A DNA stretch of 64,000 nt from Brevundimonas viscosa (GCF_900116065.1 NZ_FOZV01000010.1:33029-97028), one strand, 5' to 3'; counted from the first letter of the stretch, positions 1 through 9,362 are shown. Numbers and translations: made by a program. The notes: generated by a model from the letters alone, not told the origin.

Positions 1-1073
1 TCCTCGTCGCCGAGGGCCGCGGCGGCGGCGCGCCCGCGCTGCGCCCCAAGGACGTCATCGCCGGCGTGATCAAGAAGAAGGGCAACACCCGGGTCGAAAG
101 CGGCGACCGCGTCACCCTGCTGCGCGACGCCGACGGCGACGGCCGCGCCGAGGTGCGCACCGTCTTCGTTGACGAACTGAACGCCCCCTACGGCCTCGCC
201 TTCGTCGACGGCTACCTCTACGTGGCCGAGCAGGATCAGCTGGTCCGCTTCCCCTATCAGGACGGCCAGACCCGCATTACCGCCGCGCCCGAGCGGGTCA
301 CCCGCCTGCCCTCGCAGATCAATCACCACTGGACCAAGGCCCTGACCGCCAGCGCCGACGGCCAGACCCTCTACGTCGGCATCGGCTCCAACTCGAACGT
401 CGGCGAGCGCGGCATGGCGGTGGAGGAGGAGCGGGCCGTGGTCTGGGCCGTGGACCGCGTCACCGGCGCCCGGCGCACCGTCGCCACCGGCATCCGCAAT
501 CCCACCGCCCTCGCCATCGAGCCGAACACCAGCGCCCTCTGGGCCGTGGTCAACGAGCGCGACGAGATCGGCCCGCAACTGGTCCCTGACTATCTGACCA
601 CGGTGCGCGAGGGGGCCTTCTACGGCTGGCCCTACAGCTACTGGGGCCAGAACGTCGACCCGCGGGTTCGGCCGCAGAAGCCCGAACTGGTCGCCCGCGC
701 CGTCCGTCCCGACTACGCCCTCGGCTCCCACGTCGCCGCCCTCGGCCTGTCGTTCGCCCGCGACGGCGGCTTCGGCGGCCCATTCACGGAAGGCGCCTTC
801 GTCGGCCAGCACGGCAGCTGGAACCGCCAGGACCTGGCCGGCTACAAGGTCGTCTGGGTGCCGTTCTCCGGCGGACGGCCCAGCGGCGAGCCGGTCGACT
901 TCCTCACCGGCTTCCTCGATGGCGAGCGCGCCCGCGGCCGCCCGGTCGGCGTGGTCTTCGACCCGACCCGCCGCATCCTGCTGGTCGCCGACGACCTGTC
1001 GAACACGGTCTGGCGCGTGGCCCCGCGATCCGCAACGCAAACGGGCGGGAGCGTCGCCGCTCCCGCCCGCTGA
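1..1073 (+). CDS. PQQ-dependent sugar dehydrogenase (glucose/sorbosone dehydrogenase family), 5' truncated
   Basis: The reading frame is open through the left edge of the window (frame beginning at base 3), so this is the C-terminal part of a longer protein; the GTG at 66 is probably internal. The family forms a six-bladed beta propeller that oxidises sugars or sugar-like aldehydes with pyrroloquinoline quinone, usually in the periplasm. Visible family signatures are VTLLRDADGDGRAE, INHHWTKAL, the stretch GVGIGSNSNVGE-like (here YVGIGSNSNVGERG), GIRNPTALA, EGAFYGWPYSYWG and FVGQHGSWNR, which line the PQQ and calcium sites in the family. The last 12 codons overlap a strong hairpin. The substrate cannot be deduced. 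The N-terminal signal peptide, if any, lies outside the window. Confidence 0.85.
   Translation, partial: LVAEGRGGGAPALRPKDVIAGVIKKKGNTRVESGDRVTLLRDADGDGRAEVRTVFVDELNAPYGLAFVDGYLYVAEQDQLVRFPYQDGQTRITAAPERVTRLPSQINHHWTKALTASADGQTLYVGIGSNSNVGERGMAVEEERAVVWAVDRVTGARRTVATGIRNPTALAIEPNTSALWAVVNERDEIGPQLVPDYLTTVREGAFYGWPYSYWGQNVDPRVRPQKPELVARAVRPDYALGSHVAALGLSFARDGGFGGPFTEGAFVGQHGSWNRQDLAGYKVVWVPFSGGRPSGEPVDFLTGFLDGERARGRPVGVVFDPTRRILLVADDLSNTVWRVAPRSATQTGGSVAAPAR
1042..1069. terminator. Hairpin between convergent genes, overlapping the end of the dehydrogenase gene
   Basis: Perfect 12-base stem CGGGCGGGAGCG / CGCTCCCGCCCG (1042-1053 and 1058-1069) with the loop TCGC. It ends two bases before the stop codon of the dehydrogenase and faces the convergent S41-like gene that ends at 1098. 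There is no clear T-tract on either side, so it may act as a bidirectional transcript-end structure rather than a classical intrinsic terminator. Confidence 0.5.
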
Positions 1074-1097
1074 CGGTCTCGATTCAGAACGCTCCGA

Positions 1098-2591
1098 TCA
1101 GCCGCCGAACAGGCCGCTGACGAAGGCCCGCACCGCGGTCTCGTCGGCCGGGTTGCCGGTGTAGCGCAGGGCGCCGGTCGGCTCGAACGGCTCGTTGTTG
1201 CCGCGCGGGCGCGAGGTCCACGCCTTGTGGCCGTAGCTCAGGTCCGCATAGTTCGACGGCAGCCGCAGGATGGTCGGCTCTACGAAGATGGTGTCCGTCG
1301 CCGTGGTCGTGCCGGCGATGCGCACGTTCGGCAGCTTCGACAGCAGGTCCAGGGTGTCCAGGCAGCCGCCCGAGCAGCCGGCGTCGACCAGCACCACCAC
1401 CGGGCCCTGCACGGGGTTCGGCGCGCCGGTGTCCGGAACGGCCGGGCGGCCGGCGAGGGTGAAGGTTTGCTGGCCCGCCGCGATGGCGGCGTCGAAGGCG
1501 GCGACGATCTCGCGGGTCTGCTCGATCACCGGCCCGGCCTCGGCCACGAACTGCGGATCGGCTTCCATCCGGCCCAGCGCCGCGGCGTACCAGTCGCGGT
1601 TGCCCTGGCTGGCGCGGTAGGTGATGTCGCCGGCGGCCGGCTGGCGGCTGACGGTGAACTCCGGCGTCCAGATGCGGTTGGCGAGGCCGTAGCCGCGCGC
1701 GGTCGAGGAGTTCAGGCCCGAGCCCGAGGCGGCGCGCAGGTCCAGCACGAAGCCCTGCGGGCCGCGGATCTGCGCCACCTGGGCCTCGACCTGGGCGTTG
1801 AAGGCCGGCCAGCCGGCCTCGTCCGAGAACGAATGCACGTGCAGCCACGGCCGCCCGTCGACCGTCTCCACCGCCAGCGGCGTGGCCGGCGGCATGTAGA
1901 CGGTGGCGCGGTAAGCGGCCTCGAGGTCGCCCGGCTGCAGCGACACGGGCCGGATTTCGTACTCGCGCGGCCGGCCGCGGCCGGTGCGGAAGCTGCACAT
2001 CGACGGCACGCCGTCGGCGAACGGGTTGTTGCGGTTCCACAGCAGGTACGGGGCCGAGGTCGTCCGGCCGGCCTCGGTCTCGAGGTTGCCCTCCCAGCGA
2101 TCCAGCTTCTCGCGGGCGAATTCCTCGATCGGGCGCAGGTTGCACTCGACCACTTCCGAGCCGACCCGCGGCGCGTTGCGCGTGCCCGGCTTGACGTAGG
2201 TCACCACATACTTCCCGTCGCGCCAGCCGGTGGTGTAGCCGGGCCAGCTGATGCCGAAGAACGGCCCCATGCCCTCGAAGGTCGGGCTGGCGGCGATGTT
2301 CGAGTCGCGGAAGCCGCGGGCGTAGTAGCGCAGCAGGTAGGAGTGGGCGTCGCCGCTGTTGGCGCGCGAGGCCATGCCCAGCGATTCCTGCAGGCCGGCG
2401 TCCAGCCAGCTGCGGAAGGTCTGGCTGGCCTGGCCCTCGACCACGGCGGCCGGGTGGTTCGCGGCCAGTTCGTCATGCATCTTCTGCAGGTCCTGGCGGG
2501 CCAGTTCGCGGAAGTCCTGGGCCGTGACGGCGCCGGCGCTGACGGCGAGGGCGAAGGCGGCGGAAGCCGCGGCGGTGAGAAGTCGGTTCAT
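1098..2591 (-). CDS. S41-like (tail-specific protease family) secreted protein with atypical active-site region
   Basis: 497 residues beginning with a Sec-type signal peptide (MNRLLTAAASAAFALAVSAG, cleavage probably after AVTAQ near residue 25). Residues 228-300 (THVHSF-like HVHSFSDE, then GFVLDLRAASGSGLNSS) and 395-450 (PVVVLVDAGCSGGC, then LPNVRIAGTTTATDT) match the layout of the S41 catalytic domain: a beta strand ending in LDLR, then a strand leading to the nucleophile elbow, then an IG/IAG strand. In typical members the elbow reads like G-G-x-x-S-x-x-E; here it is DAGCSGGCLD (403-412), so the usual Ser and Glu positions appear to hold Gly and Leu. It may be an inactive homologue or use Ser407. 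It is transcribed away from pccA. Substrate unknown. Confidence 0.65.
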   Translation of the reverse strand: MNRLLTAAASAAFALAVSAGAVTAQDFRELARQDLQKMHDELAANHPAAVVEGQASQTFRSWLDAGLQESLGMASRANSGDAHSYLLRYYARGFRDSNIAASPTFEGMGPFFGISWPGYTTGWRDGKYVVTYVKPGTRNAPRVGSEVVECNLRPIEEFAREKLDRWEGNLETEAGRTTSAPYLLWNRNNPFADGVPSMCSFRTGRGRPREYEIRPVSLQPGDLEAAYRATVYMPPATPLAVETVDGRPWLHVHSFSDEAGWPAFNAQVEAQVAQIRGPQGFVLDLRAASGSGLNSSTARGYGLANRIWTPEFTVSRQPAAGDITYRASQGNRDWYAAALGRMEADPQFVAEAGPVIEQTREIVAAFDAAIAAGQQTFTLAGRPAVPDTGAPNPVQGPVVVLVDAGCSGGCLDTLDLLSKLPNVRIAGTTTATDTIFVEPTILRLPSNYADLSYGHKAWTSRPRGNNEPFEPTGALRYTGNPADETAVRAFVSGLFGG

Positions 2592-2776
2592 CGGTCGGTC
2601 AGCTCCGGAAGCCTTGAACAGGGAGTGGCGGCTTTAAACCCCATCGGCGCACAGCTTGCCAACCCCGTCGCCTGTCGCAGGCGAACGCCCCCGTCGGTTT
2701 ACTCAGCCCCGAACGCGGCCTAATCGGGGCGCTCGCCATCACGCGACGATCACGTTCGCTTCACAGCCGGGCCTGC

Positions 2777-4762
2777 ATGTTCAAGAAGATACTGATCGCC
2801 AACCGCGGCGAGATCGCCGTCCGCATCATCAAGACCTGCCGCCGCATGGGCATCGCCACGGTTCAGGTTTACTCGGAAGCCGACGCCGGTTCGCTGGCCG
2901 TGGAGATGGCCGACGAGGCGGTCCTCATCGGACCCGCCCCCGCCAACCAGTCCTACCTGCTGGCCGACCGCATCGTGGAGGCCGTGCGCCAGACCGGCGC
3001 CGAGGCGGTCCATCCCGGCTTCGGCTTCCTCTCCGAGAACGCCGGCTTCGCCCGGCGGCTGCGCGACGAGGGCATCGCCTTCATCGGCCCCAACCCCGAG
3101 GCCATCGAGGCCATGGGCGACAAGATCACCTCCAAGCGCTTCGCCGCCGAGGCCGGCGTCTCCACCGTCCCGGGCCACATGGGGCTGATCGAGTCGACCG
3201 AGGAGGCCGTCCGCATCGCCCGCGAGATCGGCTATCCGGTGATGATCAAGGCCTCCGCCGGCGGCGGCGGCAAGGGCATCCGCGTCGCCCACTCCGACGA
3301 CGACATGGCCGAGGGCTTCTCCGCCGTGAAGGCCGAGGCGCTCAACGCCTTCGGCGACGACCGCGTCTTCCTCGAGAAGTTCATCATCGACCCGCGCCAC
3401 ATCGAAATCCAGGTGCTCGGCGACAAGCACGGCAATGTGGTCCACCTGTTCGAGCGCGAATGCTCGATCCAGCGCCGCAACCAGAAGGTCATCGAGGAGG
3501 CCCCCTCCCCGCTGCTGGACCCTGAGACCCGCGCCGCCATGGGCGCCCAGGCCGTCGCCCTCGCCCGCGCCGTCAACTACGACTCCGCCGGCACCGTCGA
3601 GTTCGTCGCCGGCCAGGACAAGTCCTTCTACTTCCTCGAGATGAACACCCGTCTTCAGGTGGAGCATCCGGTCACCGAACTGATCACCGGCGTCGATCTG
3701 GTGGAACAGATGATCCGCTCCGCCTGGGGCGAGACGCTGGCCTTCGACCAGGACGAGCTGAAGATCGACGGCTGGGCCATCGAGAGCCGCATCTACGCCG
3801 AGGACCCCTACCGCGGCTTCCTGCCCTCCATCGGCCGTCTCGTCCGCTACGAGCAGCCGGAAGAAGGCCTCCACCCCGACGGCTACACCGTGCGCAACGA
3901 CTCCGGCGTCCGCGAGGGCGACGAGATCTCGATGTTCTACGACCCGATGATCGCCAAGCTGTGCGCGTGGGCCCCGACCCGGGACGAGGCGGTCGAGGGC
4001 ATGGCCCGGGCGCTGGAGGACACCCACCTGGCCGGCCTCGGCCACAACGTCCCCTTCCTCGCCGCGGTCATGGACCAGCCGCGCTTCCGCTCGGGCCAGC
4101 TGTCGACCAGCTACATCAAGGACGAGTTCCCCGACGGCTTCCACGGCCTGCCCCCCTGCCCGGCCCAGGCCCGGATCATGGTCGCCGCCGCCATGGCCAT
4201 GCACGAGATCCTCTCGGAACAGGCCGGCGATCCCTCCGGCCGCACCGACTGGGTCGTGCTGGTCGACAAGACCCCGCATCCCGTCAGCCTCTCCTACGAC
4301 GACGCCGAGGCGCTCGAGCTGGGGGTCGGCGACGACGCCGACCCCATCCGCCTCTCCGACATCGACTGGCGCCCCGGCCTCGCCCAGTTCCGCGCCGTGC
4401 TGGACGGCGAGCCTTTCACCGCCGAGGTCGCCCGCGCCCCCGACGGCTTCGTCATCCGCCACCGGGCGGCGAAGGCCCGCGTCCGCGTCCTCACCCCGGC
4501 CGTGGCCGCCCTCTACGCCCGCCTGCCCGAGAAACAGGCCGCCGACACCTCGAAGCTGGTCCTCTCCCCCATGCCCGGCCTCGTCGTCGCCATCCCGGTC
4601 GAGCCGGGCCAGGAGGTCAAGGCCGGCGAGACCGTCGCCATCATCGAGGCCATGAAGATGCAGAACATCCTCAAGGCCGAGCGCGACGGCGTGGTGAAGG
4701 CGGTGTCCGCGAAGGCCGGTGACCCGGTGGCCGCCGACGACGTGCTGGTGGAGTTCGCCTAG
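2777..4762 (+). CDS. pccA: Propionyl-CoA carboxylase alpha (biotin carboxylase/biotin carrier) subunit
   Basis: 661 residues, the usual length for PccA. The enzyme carboxylates propionyl-CoA to methylmalonyl-CoA with ATP and bicarbonate; this subunit carboxylates its own biotin. Residues 1-110 are the biotin carboxylase N-terminal domain (KILIANRGEIAVRII), 115-320 the ATP-grasp domain with the Gly-rich loop GGGGKG at 162-167, RHIEIQVLGD and EMNTRLQVEHPVTE, and the C-terminal biotinyl domain carries EAMKMQN with the biotin acceptor Lys627. The PCC-type linker (BT domain) lies between. No beta subunit gene is next to it, so its partner must be encoded elsewhere. The close relative 3-methylcrotonyl-CoA carboxylase alpha is the main alternative; EAMKMQN and the BT-like region favour PCC. 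Confidence 0.92.
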   Translation: MFKKILIANRGEIAVRIIKTCRRMGIATVQVYSEADAGSLAVEMADEAVLIGPAPANQSYLLADRIVEAVRQTGAEAVHPGFGFLSENAGFARRLRDEGIAFIGPNPEAIEAMGDKITSKRFAAEAGVSTVPGHMGLIESTEEAVRIAREIGYPVMIKASAGGGGKGIRVAHSDDDMAEGFSAVKAEALNAFGDDRVFLEKFIIDPRHIEIQVLGDKHGNVVHLFERECSIQRRNQKVIEEAPSPLLDPETRAAMGAQAVALARAVNYDSAGTVEFVAGQDKSFYFLEMNTRLQVEHPVTELITGVDLVEQMIRSAWGETLAFDQDELKIDGWAIESRIYAEDPYRGFLPSIGRLVRYEQPEEGLHPDGYTVRNDSGVREGDEISMFYDPMIAKLCAWAPTRDEAVEGMARALEDTHLAGLGHNVPFLAAVMDQPRFRSGQLSTSYIKDEFPDGFHGLPPCPAQARIMVAAAMAMHEILSEQAGDPSGRTDWVVLVDKTPHPVSLSYDDAEALELGVGDDADPIRLSDIDWRPGLAQFRAVLDGEPFTAEVARAPDGFVIRHRAAKARVRVLTPAVAALYARLPEKQAADTSKLVLSPMPGLVVAIPVEPGQEVKAGETVAIIEAMKMQNILKAERDGVVKAVSAKAGDPVAADDVLVEFA

Positions 4763-4858
4763 GCTTCCACGCACGCCGGCGATGCGATCTTTTGCGCTCG
4801 CGCAAAGCCGCCTCCGGCGATCCATGGCGACATGGCGTCGAACTGACGGGATGCCGAC

Positions 4859-5116
4859 GTGACTCTCGAAGACCGACGCCTGCTGGCCACTGCGCTGCTG
4901 GCTCTCGCCCTCTCCGCCGCCGGCCTCGCCGCCGCGGCGGCCTGGATGGCGACCGCCCACATGGCCGCCATCGCCGCCCTGTGCGGGCCGCAGACGCCGC
5001 ATTGCGGCTGGTGCGTGACGGCCGTCGCGGCCACGGCCGCCGCGCTGGGCGCCGTCGCCGCGGCCGGTCGCCTCCTCGCCGCGCCGATTCTCGCCCGAGG
5101 CCGCGTCCGGCGCTGA
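4859..5116 (+). CDS. Small two-helix membrane protein with Cys/His motif, unknown function
   Basis: 85 residues from a GTG start. Two hydrophobic Ala/Leu-rich segments (about residues 8-35 and 52-75) flank a short loop with LCGPQTPHCGWC (three Cys and one His), which could bind a metal or form a disulfide. No function recognised. It sits alone between pccA and the GH92 gene, on the same strand as both. Support is the regular codon use and the coherent membrane topology; there is no obvious ribosome binding site, so the start is uncertain. Confidence 0.5.
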   Translation: MTLEDRRLLATALLALALSAAGLAAAAAWMATAHMAAIAALCGPQTPHCGWCVTAVAATAAALGAVAAAGRLLAAPILARGRVRR

Positions 5117-5201
5117 TCCTTCAGACGCCGCACGGGCGCCGTCTGGCGCTCGCTCGCCTTCCTGCCTAGGTTCGCCGCTTCACACGGCGGAGGGGCTCGG
5201 C

Positions 5202-7556
5202 ATGCGGCGGATCGGCCAGAAGGCGGTATTGGCGGCGGCGATGGCCATGGGGCTCGCCGGCTGCGCCACGGCCCAGGAGGCGCCCGCCGCTCCGCCGACG
5301 CCGGTCGAGGCTGTCGATCCCTTCATCGGCACGGCCGGCAAGGGCCATACCTTCCCCGGCGCCGTCGCCCCCTTCGGCATGGTCCAGCTCAGCCCGGACA
5401 CCGACCACCGCTTCTTCCGCCAGAGCTACGACTGGGCCGCCGGCTACCGCTACGACGATCCGACCATCCTCGGCTTCTCCCACACCCACTTCTCGGGCAC
5501 CGGCCACTCCGACCTCGGCGACGTGCTGCTGACCCCGATCTCGGGCGAGGTGAAATGGGATCCCGGCCAGGCCGACCAGCCCGGCTCGGGCTACCGCTCG
5601 CGCTACAACAAGGCCTCCGAGGTCGCCGAGCCGGGCTACTACGCCGTCAGCCTGACCGACTCCGGCGTGCGCGCCGAGCTGACCGCCGGGACCCGCGTCG
5701 GCCTGCATCGCTACAGCTTCCCGCGCAGCGCCCCGGCCCGCCTGCTGCTCGACTTCCGCAGCTCGATCTACGACTACCCCGGCAAGGTGCTGTGGTCGCG
5801 CATCCGGCTGCATCCCGACGGCACCGTGACCGGCTTCCGCGAGACGCGCGGCTGGGCCCCGGGCCGGCAGCTCTACTTCGCCATGCGCTTCTCCCGCCCC
5901 GTGGTCGGCTACGAGCTGCGCAACCGCGAGGAGGACGTCCCCTACAACGGCTTCCGCCAGCCGGGGCGGGACACGACCGACCGCGCCCAAGTGCAGGGCC
6001 GGGCGCTGGAGGCCGCCTTCGACTTCGGCCCCATCGTCGGCCCGCTGCTGGTCAAGGTGGCCGTGTCCTCGGTCGACGAGGCGGGCGCGATCGCCAACCT
6101 CGAGAGCGAAGGCGCCGGCTTCGACTTCGACCGCACCCGCGCCGCGACCCGCGCGGCCTGGCAGGACGCCCTGTCTGTGGTCGAGATCGAGGCCCCCGAG
6201 GACATGCGCACCAGCCTCTACACGGCGCTGTACCACTCTCTGATCGCGCCCTCGGTGCACAGCGACGCCGACGGCCGCTGGCGCGGCCCGGACCAGCAGG
6301 TCCACCGCTCGGACTTCACCGTCCACTCGACCTTCAGCCTTTGGGACACCTTCCGCGCCCAGCACCCGCTGCTGACCCTGGTCGCGCCGCCGGAGCGCAA
6401 CGCCGACATGGTCAACTCCCTGCTGGCGGCGCAGCGGGTCAGCCCGTACGGCATCCTGCCGGTCTGGTCGTTCCATGGCCAGGAAACCTGGACCATGATC
6501 GGCTACCACGCCGTGCCGGTCATCGCCGATGCGTATCTGAAGGGCGTCCCGGGCATCGATGGCGCGGCGGCGCTGGACGCCATGGTCGCCTCGGCCACCT
6601 ACCGCCCCTATGGCGGCCTCGGCGACTACATGGATCTGGGATACGTCCCGATCGACCGCGAGCCGGAAGCGGCCTCAAAGACGGTCGAATACGCCTATGA
6701 CGACTGGACCATCGCCCGCATGGCCGAGCGGCTCGGCCGCGGCGAGGTGCAGGCCCTGTTCGACCGCCGCGCCGGCAACTGGCGCAACACCTTCGATCCG
6801 GAGACCCGCTTCGTGCGCGCCCGCCTCGCCGACGGGTCCTTCCGCGAGCCCTTCGATCCCACGGCCATCAACTACGGAAGCGACTACACCGAGGGCAACG
6901 CCTGGCAGTATTCGTGGTTCGTGCCCCACGACCCGGCCGGCCTGATCGCGGCCATGGGCGGCGACGCGGCGACGGTGGAGAAGCTCGACGCCATGTTCGA
7001 GTTCGACAACACCGGCCTCGACTACTCCCACGCCGAGGACATCGCCGGCCTGATCGGCCAGTACATCCACGGCAACGAGCCCAGCCACCACGCGGCCTAC
7101 ATGTACGCCTTCGCCGGCGCCCCGTGGCGCACGCAAGGGCGGCTGAAGCAGATCGTCGACAGCCAGTACCGCGCCGCGCCCGACGGCCTCAGCGGCAACG
7201 ACGACGTCGGCCAGATGTCGGCCTGGCTGATGTTCACGGCGATGGGCTTCTATCCGGTGGCGCCCGGCTCGAGTCAGTACGTACTGGGCCGCCCCTTCGC
7301 CGATCGCATCGCGCTCAACCTCCACAACGGCCGCCGCTTCACCGTCACGGCCGAGGGCCTGTCGGACGAGAACCTCTACGTCCGGTCCGTGACCCTGAAC
7401 GGCCAGCCCCTGACCCGCAGCTGGATCGGCCACGAGGAGATCATGGCCGGCGGAACCCTGCACTTCGTCATGGGCGCCGAGCCGAACACGACCTGGGGCG
7501 CGCCGGCCGGGGCGCGGCCGTATTCGATGTCGGCGCACGCGATGTTCGGCAGGTAA
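5202..7556 (+). CDS. GH92 family alpha-mannosidase, lipoprotein
   Basis: 784 residues, typical for GH92. These calcium-dependent exo-enzymes remove alpha-linked mannose (mostly 1,2, also 1,3/1,4/1,6) from N-glycans or yeast mannan with inversion. The N-terminus is a lipoprotein signal with lipobox LAGC (Cys21). Then comes the N-terminal beta-sandwich (VDPFIGTAGKGHTFPGA, FGMVQLSPDT, GYRYDDPTILGFSHTHFSG) and the (alpha/alpha)6 catalytic domain with YTEGNAWQYSWFVPHD, containing the family's general acid Glu, and GNDDVGQMSAWLMF, containing the general base Asp. It ends 42 bases before a small membrane protein gene and lies near a convergent GH47 mannosidase, suggesting a shared glycan substrate. 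Linkage specificity cannot be told from sequence alone. Confidence 0.93.
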   Translation: MRRIGQKAVLAAAMAMGLAGCATAQEAPAAPPTPVEAVDPFIGTAGKGHTFPGAVAPFGMVQLSPDTDHRFFRQSYDWAAGYRYDDPTILGFSHTHFSGTGHSDLGDVLLTPISGEVKWDPGQADQPGSGYRSRYNKASEVAEPGYYAVSLTDSGVRAELTAGTRVGLHRYSFPRSAPARLLLDFRSSIYDYPGKVLWSRIRLHPDGTVTGFRETRGWAPGRQLYFAMRFSRPVVGYELRNREEDVPYNGFRQPGRDTTDRAQVQGRALEAAFDFGPIVGPLLVKVAVSSVDEAGAIANLESEGAGFDFDRTRAATRAAWQDALSVVEIEAPEDMRTSLYTALYHSLIAPSVHSDADGRWRGPDQQVHRSDFTVHSTFSLWDTFRAQHPLLTLVAPPERNADMVNSLLAAQRVSPYGILPVWSFHGQETWTMIGYHAVPVIADAYLKGVPGIDGAAALDAMVASATYRPYGGLGDYMDLGYVPIDREPEAASKTVEYAYDDWTIARMAERLGRGEVQALFDRRAGNWRNTFDPETRFVRARLADGSFREPFDPTAINYGSDYTEGNAWQYSWFVPHDPAGLIAAMGGDAATVEKLDAMFEFDNTGLDYSHAEDIAGLIGQYIHGNEPSHHAAYMYAFAGAPWRTQGRLKQIVDSQYRAAPDGLSGNDDVGQMSAWLMFTAMGFYPVAPGSSQYVLGRPFADRIALNLHNGRRFTVTAEGLSDENLYVRSVTLNGQPLTRSWIGHEEIMAGGTLHFVMGAEPNTTWGAPAGARPYSMSAHAMFGR

Positions 7557-7598
7557 GGCAGGCCTCAGATGTTCCAGGGCCCTCCGGGAAGCGGTGGA

Positions 7599-7955
7599 AT
7601 GCACGCCAGGGCGCTCGTGGGTGCGGGTCTGGCGGTCGTGATCTTGCTCACCGCGCTGGCGGCGGAATCCGGCAACGTTGCAGCTCGAGTCGTGTCGCTG
7701 CTCATCGGTGCGGTCGCCGTTCTCTACCTGGCAAGGATCACGGATCGCCGGCTACGCGCCCGCGGCATGAGCATCTGGTGGCTCTTGCTCTATTTTGGCC
7801 CACTGGTGACAGGCGCGGTGATCCTGGAGCGGCTCCCCCGCGACAACGAAAAGCTCATGGTGGTTGCCCTACTTGCGGTCTGCATCGTCTCCGCACCGTT
7901 TGCGATCTGGGGCGTGGTGAAGCTCACAGGTGCGGCTCCTGTGGCGGACGAATGA
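7599..7955 (+). CDS. Small multi-pass membrane protein, DUF805-like
   Basis: 118 residues from the ATG at 7599 (an earlier in-frame ATG at 7569 would add ten residues; GGTGGA just before 7599 and the hydrophobic start favour 7599). Four hydrophobic segments are visible. The stretch RRLRARGMSIWWLLLYFGP resembles the R-R-L-H-D-x-G-x-S-x-W-W signature of DUF805 membrane proteins, so membership is likely but distant. No function is known for the family. It is convergent with the GH47 gene, which ends 10 bases away. Its GC content looks a little lower than its neighbours. Confidence 0.6.
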   Translation: MHARALVGAGLAVVILLTALAAESGNVAARVVSLLIGAVAVLYLARITDRRLRARGMSIWWLLLYFGPLVTGAVILERLPRDNEKLMVVALLAVCIVSAPFAIWGVVKLTGAAPVADE

Positions 7956-7964
7956 TCATCCCGC

Positions 7965-9362
7965 CTACGTCCGCACAAACCCCCGCAGCACATTCGCCTC
8001 CGTGCTCAGCACCAGCCGGTCGAAATCCACCCGCCGCGGCTGCGCGAACATCAGCCAGTAGTATTTCATCTGCTCCGACCACCAGTAGCCGGGGCAGTTG
8101 TCGCCCTGGGTCATCGGCCGCGTGGTGATGTCGGCCAGCGCGGTGTAGCCGTACGCCGCCTTCGAGGTGGCCTTCATGTTGCGGTAGTGGGTCGCCGTCA
8201 GGGCCCGATAGCGGTCGTCGTCCGTCATCAGCCACAGGTGCAGGCAGGCGTCGGCGAACTCGGGCCGTAGGCCGGTGCGCACCCCGCGCGGCCGCCGCGT
8301 CCGCACGTCGATCGATTCCGGGATGACGGTGAAGGCGTCCTGCAGCTCGGCGTAGCTGGTCAGGAACAGGTCGGCCTCCTCGACGCGCCCCGCCTGGGCC
8401 ATCAGCCCGGACAGGTAGCCGCCCAGCACGGTCTGCGACGTCCCGGCCACGGCGCCCGTCTCGTAGTCGACCATCGGGTACCATAGCCGCAGGTCGTAGC
8501 GTCGCCCCTGCTGGCGGCTGATGGCGCCGAGGCACTCCTCGGCCCAGCCCTTCATCTCGGCGTCGCCGAACAGCTCCCAGCTGTCCCACAGGTATTCGTA
8601 GAAGCTGTCGGCGTAGACATCGACCGAGGCGTTGCGGCTGGTGAACTCGCCCGTCTCCGCATGGATGTTGGCCGCCATCAGGCCGAGGTCGGAGCGCCGG
8701 TCCAGCGCATGCTTCATCGCCCGCTTCGCGGCCGCATAGTAGCGCTCGTCGCCGGTCAGCTGGCCCAGCACCCCGAACTCGGCGGCATAGGTGCCGATCT
8801 CGGCGAGGTTGGTCTCCGGGTCGCGCACCGCCCCGGTCCTCAGGTTCACATAGCGGTACGGCAGCCCGTGCGGCGAGGCCTCGAAGGCCTTCATCAGCCG
8901 GTCCGCGAGGTCTTTCGCCTTCGCCAGCAACACCGGGTCGCCGCTGGCCAGATGCGCCGACAGCAGGCCGCCGACGAGGCGGATGTTGGTCTCGAAGGTC
9001 TGGGCGAAGGCGTCGACGTCGAAGTCGAGACTCGTCTTCACCCAGTCCACCCCGGCCTGGAACTCGGCGTCCAGCTCCATCAGCCACAGGGTGTCCAGCG
9101 CCTCGACCAGCGACAGGCCGAGGTCGTGGCCCTCGATGAAGAAGCTCTGCGAGGTTCCCGAAACCGGATTGATCTCGTCCTTGCCCCACGCCCGCGCGAC
9201 GTAATGGTCCCACGCCCACTTGAACTCCGCTCGCACGTCGGACGCCAGCGCGCTCCAGTCCTCGCTCCGGACATGGCCCTGAGCGGGCAGGCCGCCCAAG
9301 GCGGCGAGGGCGGAACCGCCGGCCAGGGCGAGGGCGGAGCGGCGGGAGAAGGTCTGGCGCAT
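7965..9362 (-). CDS. GH47 family alpha-1,2-mannosidase with Tat signal
   Basis: 465 residues. GH47 (class I) mannosidases are inverting, calcium-dependent exo-alpha-1,2-mannosidases; they are common in eukaryotic ER/Golgi and rare in bacteria, with a characterised member in Caulobacter sp. K31. The start at 9362 gives a twin-arginine signal (SRRSALALAGGSALAALGG). Family features seen: GHDLGLSLVEALDTLWLMEL, ETNIRLVGGLLSAH, LAEIGTYAAEFGVLGQL, SFYEYLWDSWELFGD, LRPEFADACLHLWLMT, and the C-terminal STEANVLRGFV whose Thr is the family's calcium ligand. The longer in-frame extension upstream overlaps the neighbouring gene on the other strand and is spurious. It is probably periplasmic and works with the nearby GH92 enzyme. 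Confidence 0.92.
   Translation of the reverse strand: MRQTFSRRSALALAGGSALAALGGLPAQGHVRSEDWSALASDVRAEFKWAWDHYVARAWGKDEINPVSGTSQSFFIEGHDLGLSLVEALDTLWLMELDAEFQAGVDWVKTSLDFDVDAFAQTFETNIRLVGGLLSAHLASGDPVLLAKAKDLADRLMKAFEASPHGLPYRYVNLRTGAVRDPETNLAEIGTYAAEFGVLGQLTGDERYYAAAKRAMKHALDRRSDLGLMAANIHAETGEFTSRNASVDVYADSFYEYLWDSWELFGDAEMKGWAEECLGAISRQQGRRYDLRLWYPMVDYETGAVAGTSQTVLGGYLSGLMAQAGRVEEADLFLTSYAELQDAFTVIPESIDVRTRRPRGVRTGLRPEFADACLHLWLMTDDDRYRALTATHYRNMKATSKAAYGYTALADITTRPMTQGDNCPGYWWSEQMKYYWLMFAQPRRVDFDRLVLSTEANVLRGFVRT

Noticed and set aside
2750..5002. Long minus-strand open frame opposite pccA
   Set aside because: Low-complexity Gly/Val/His/Asp composition typical of an antisense shadow; pccA is intact on the other strand.
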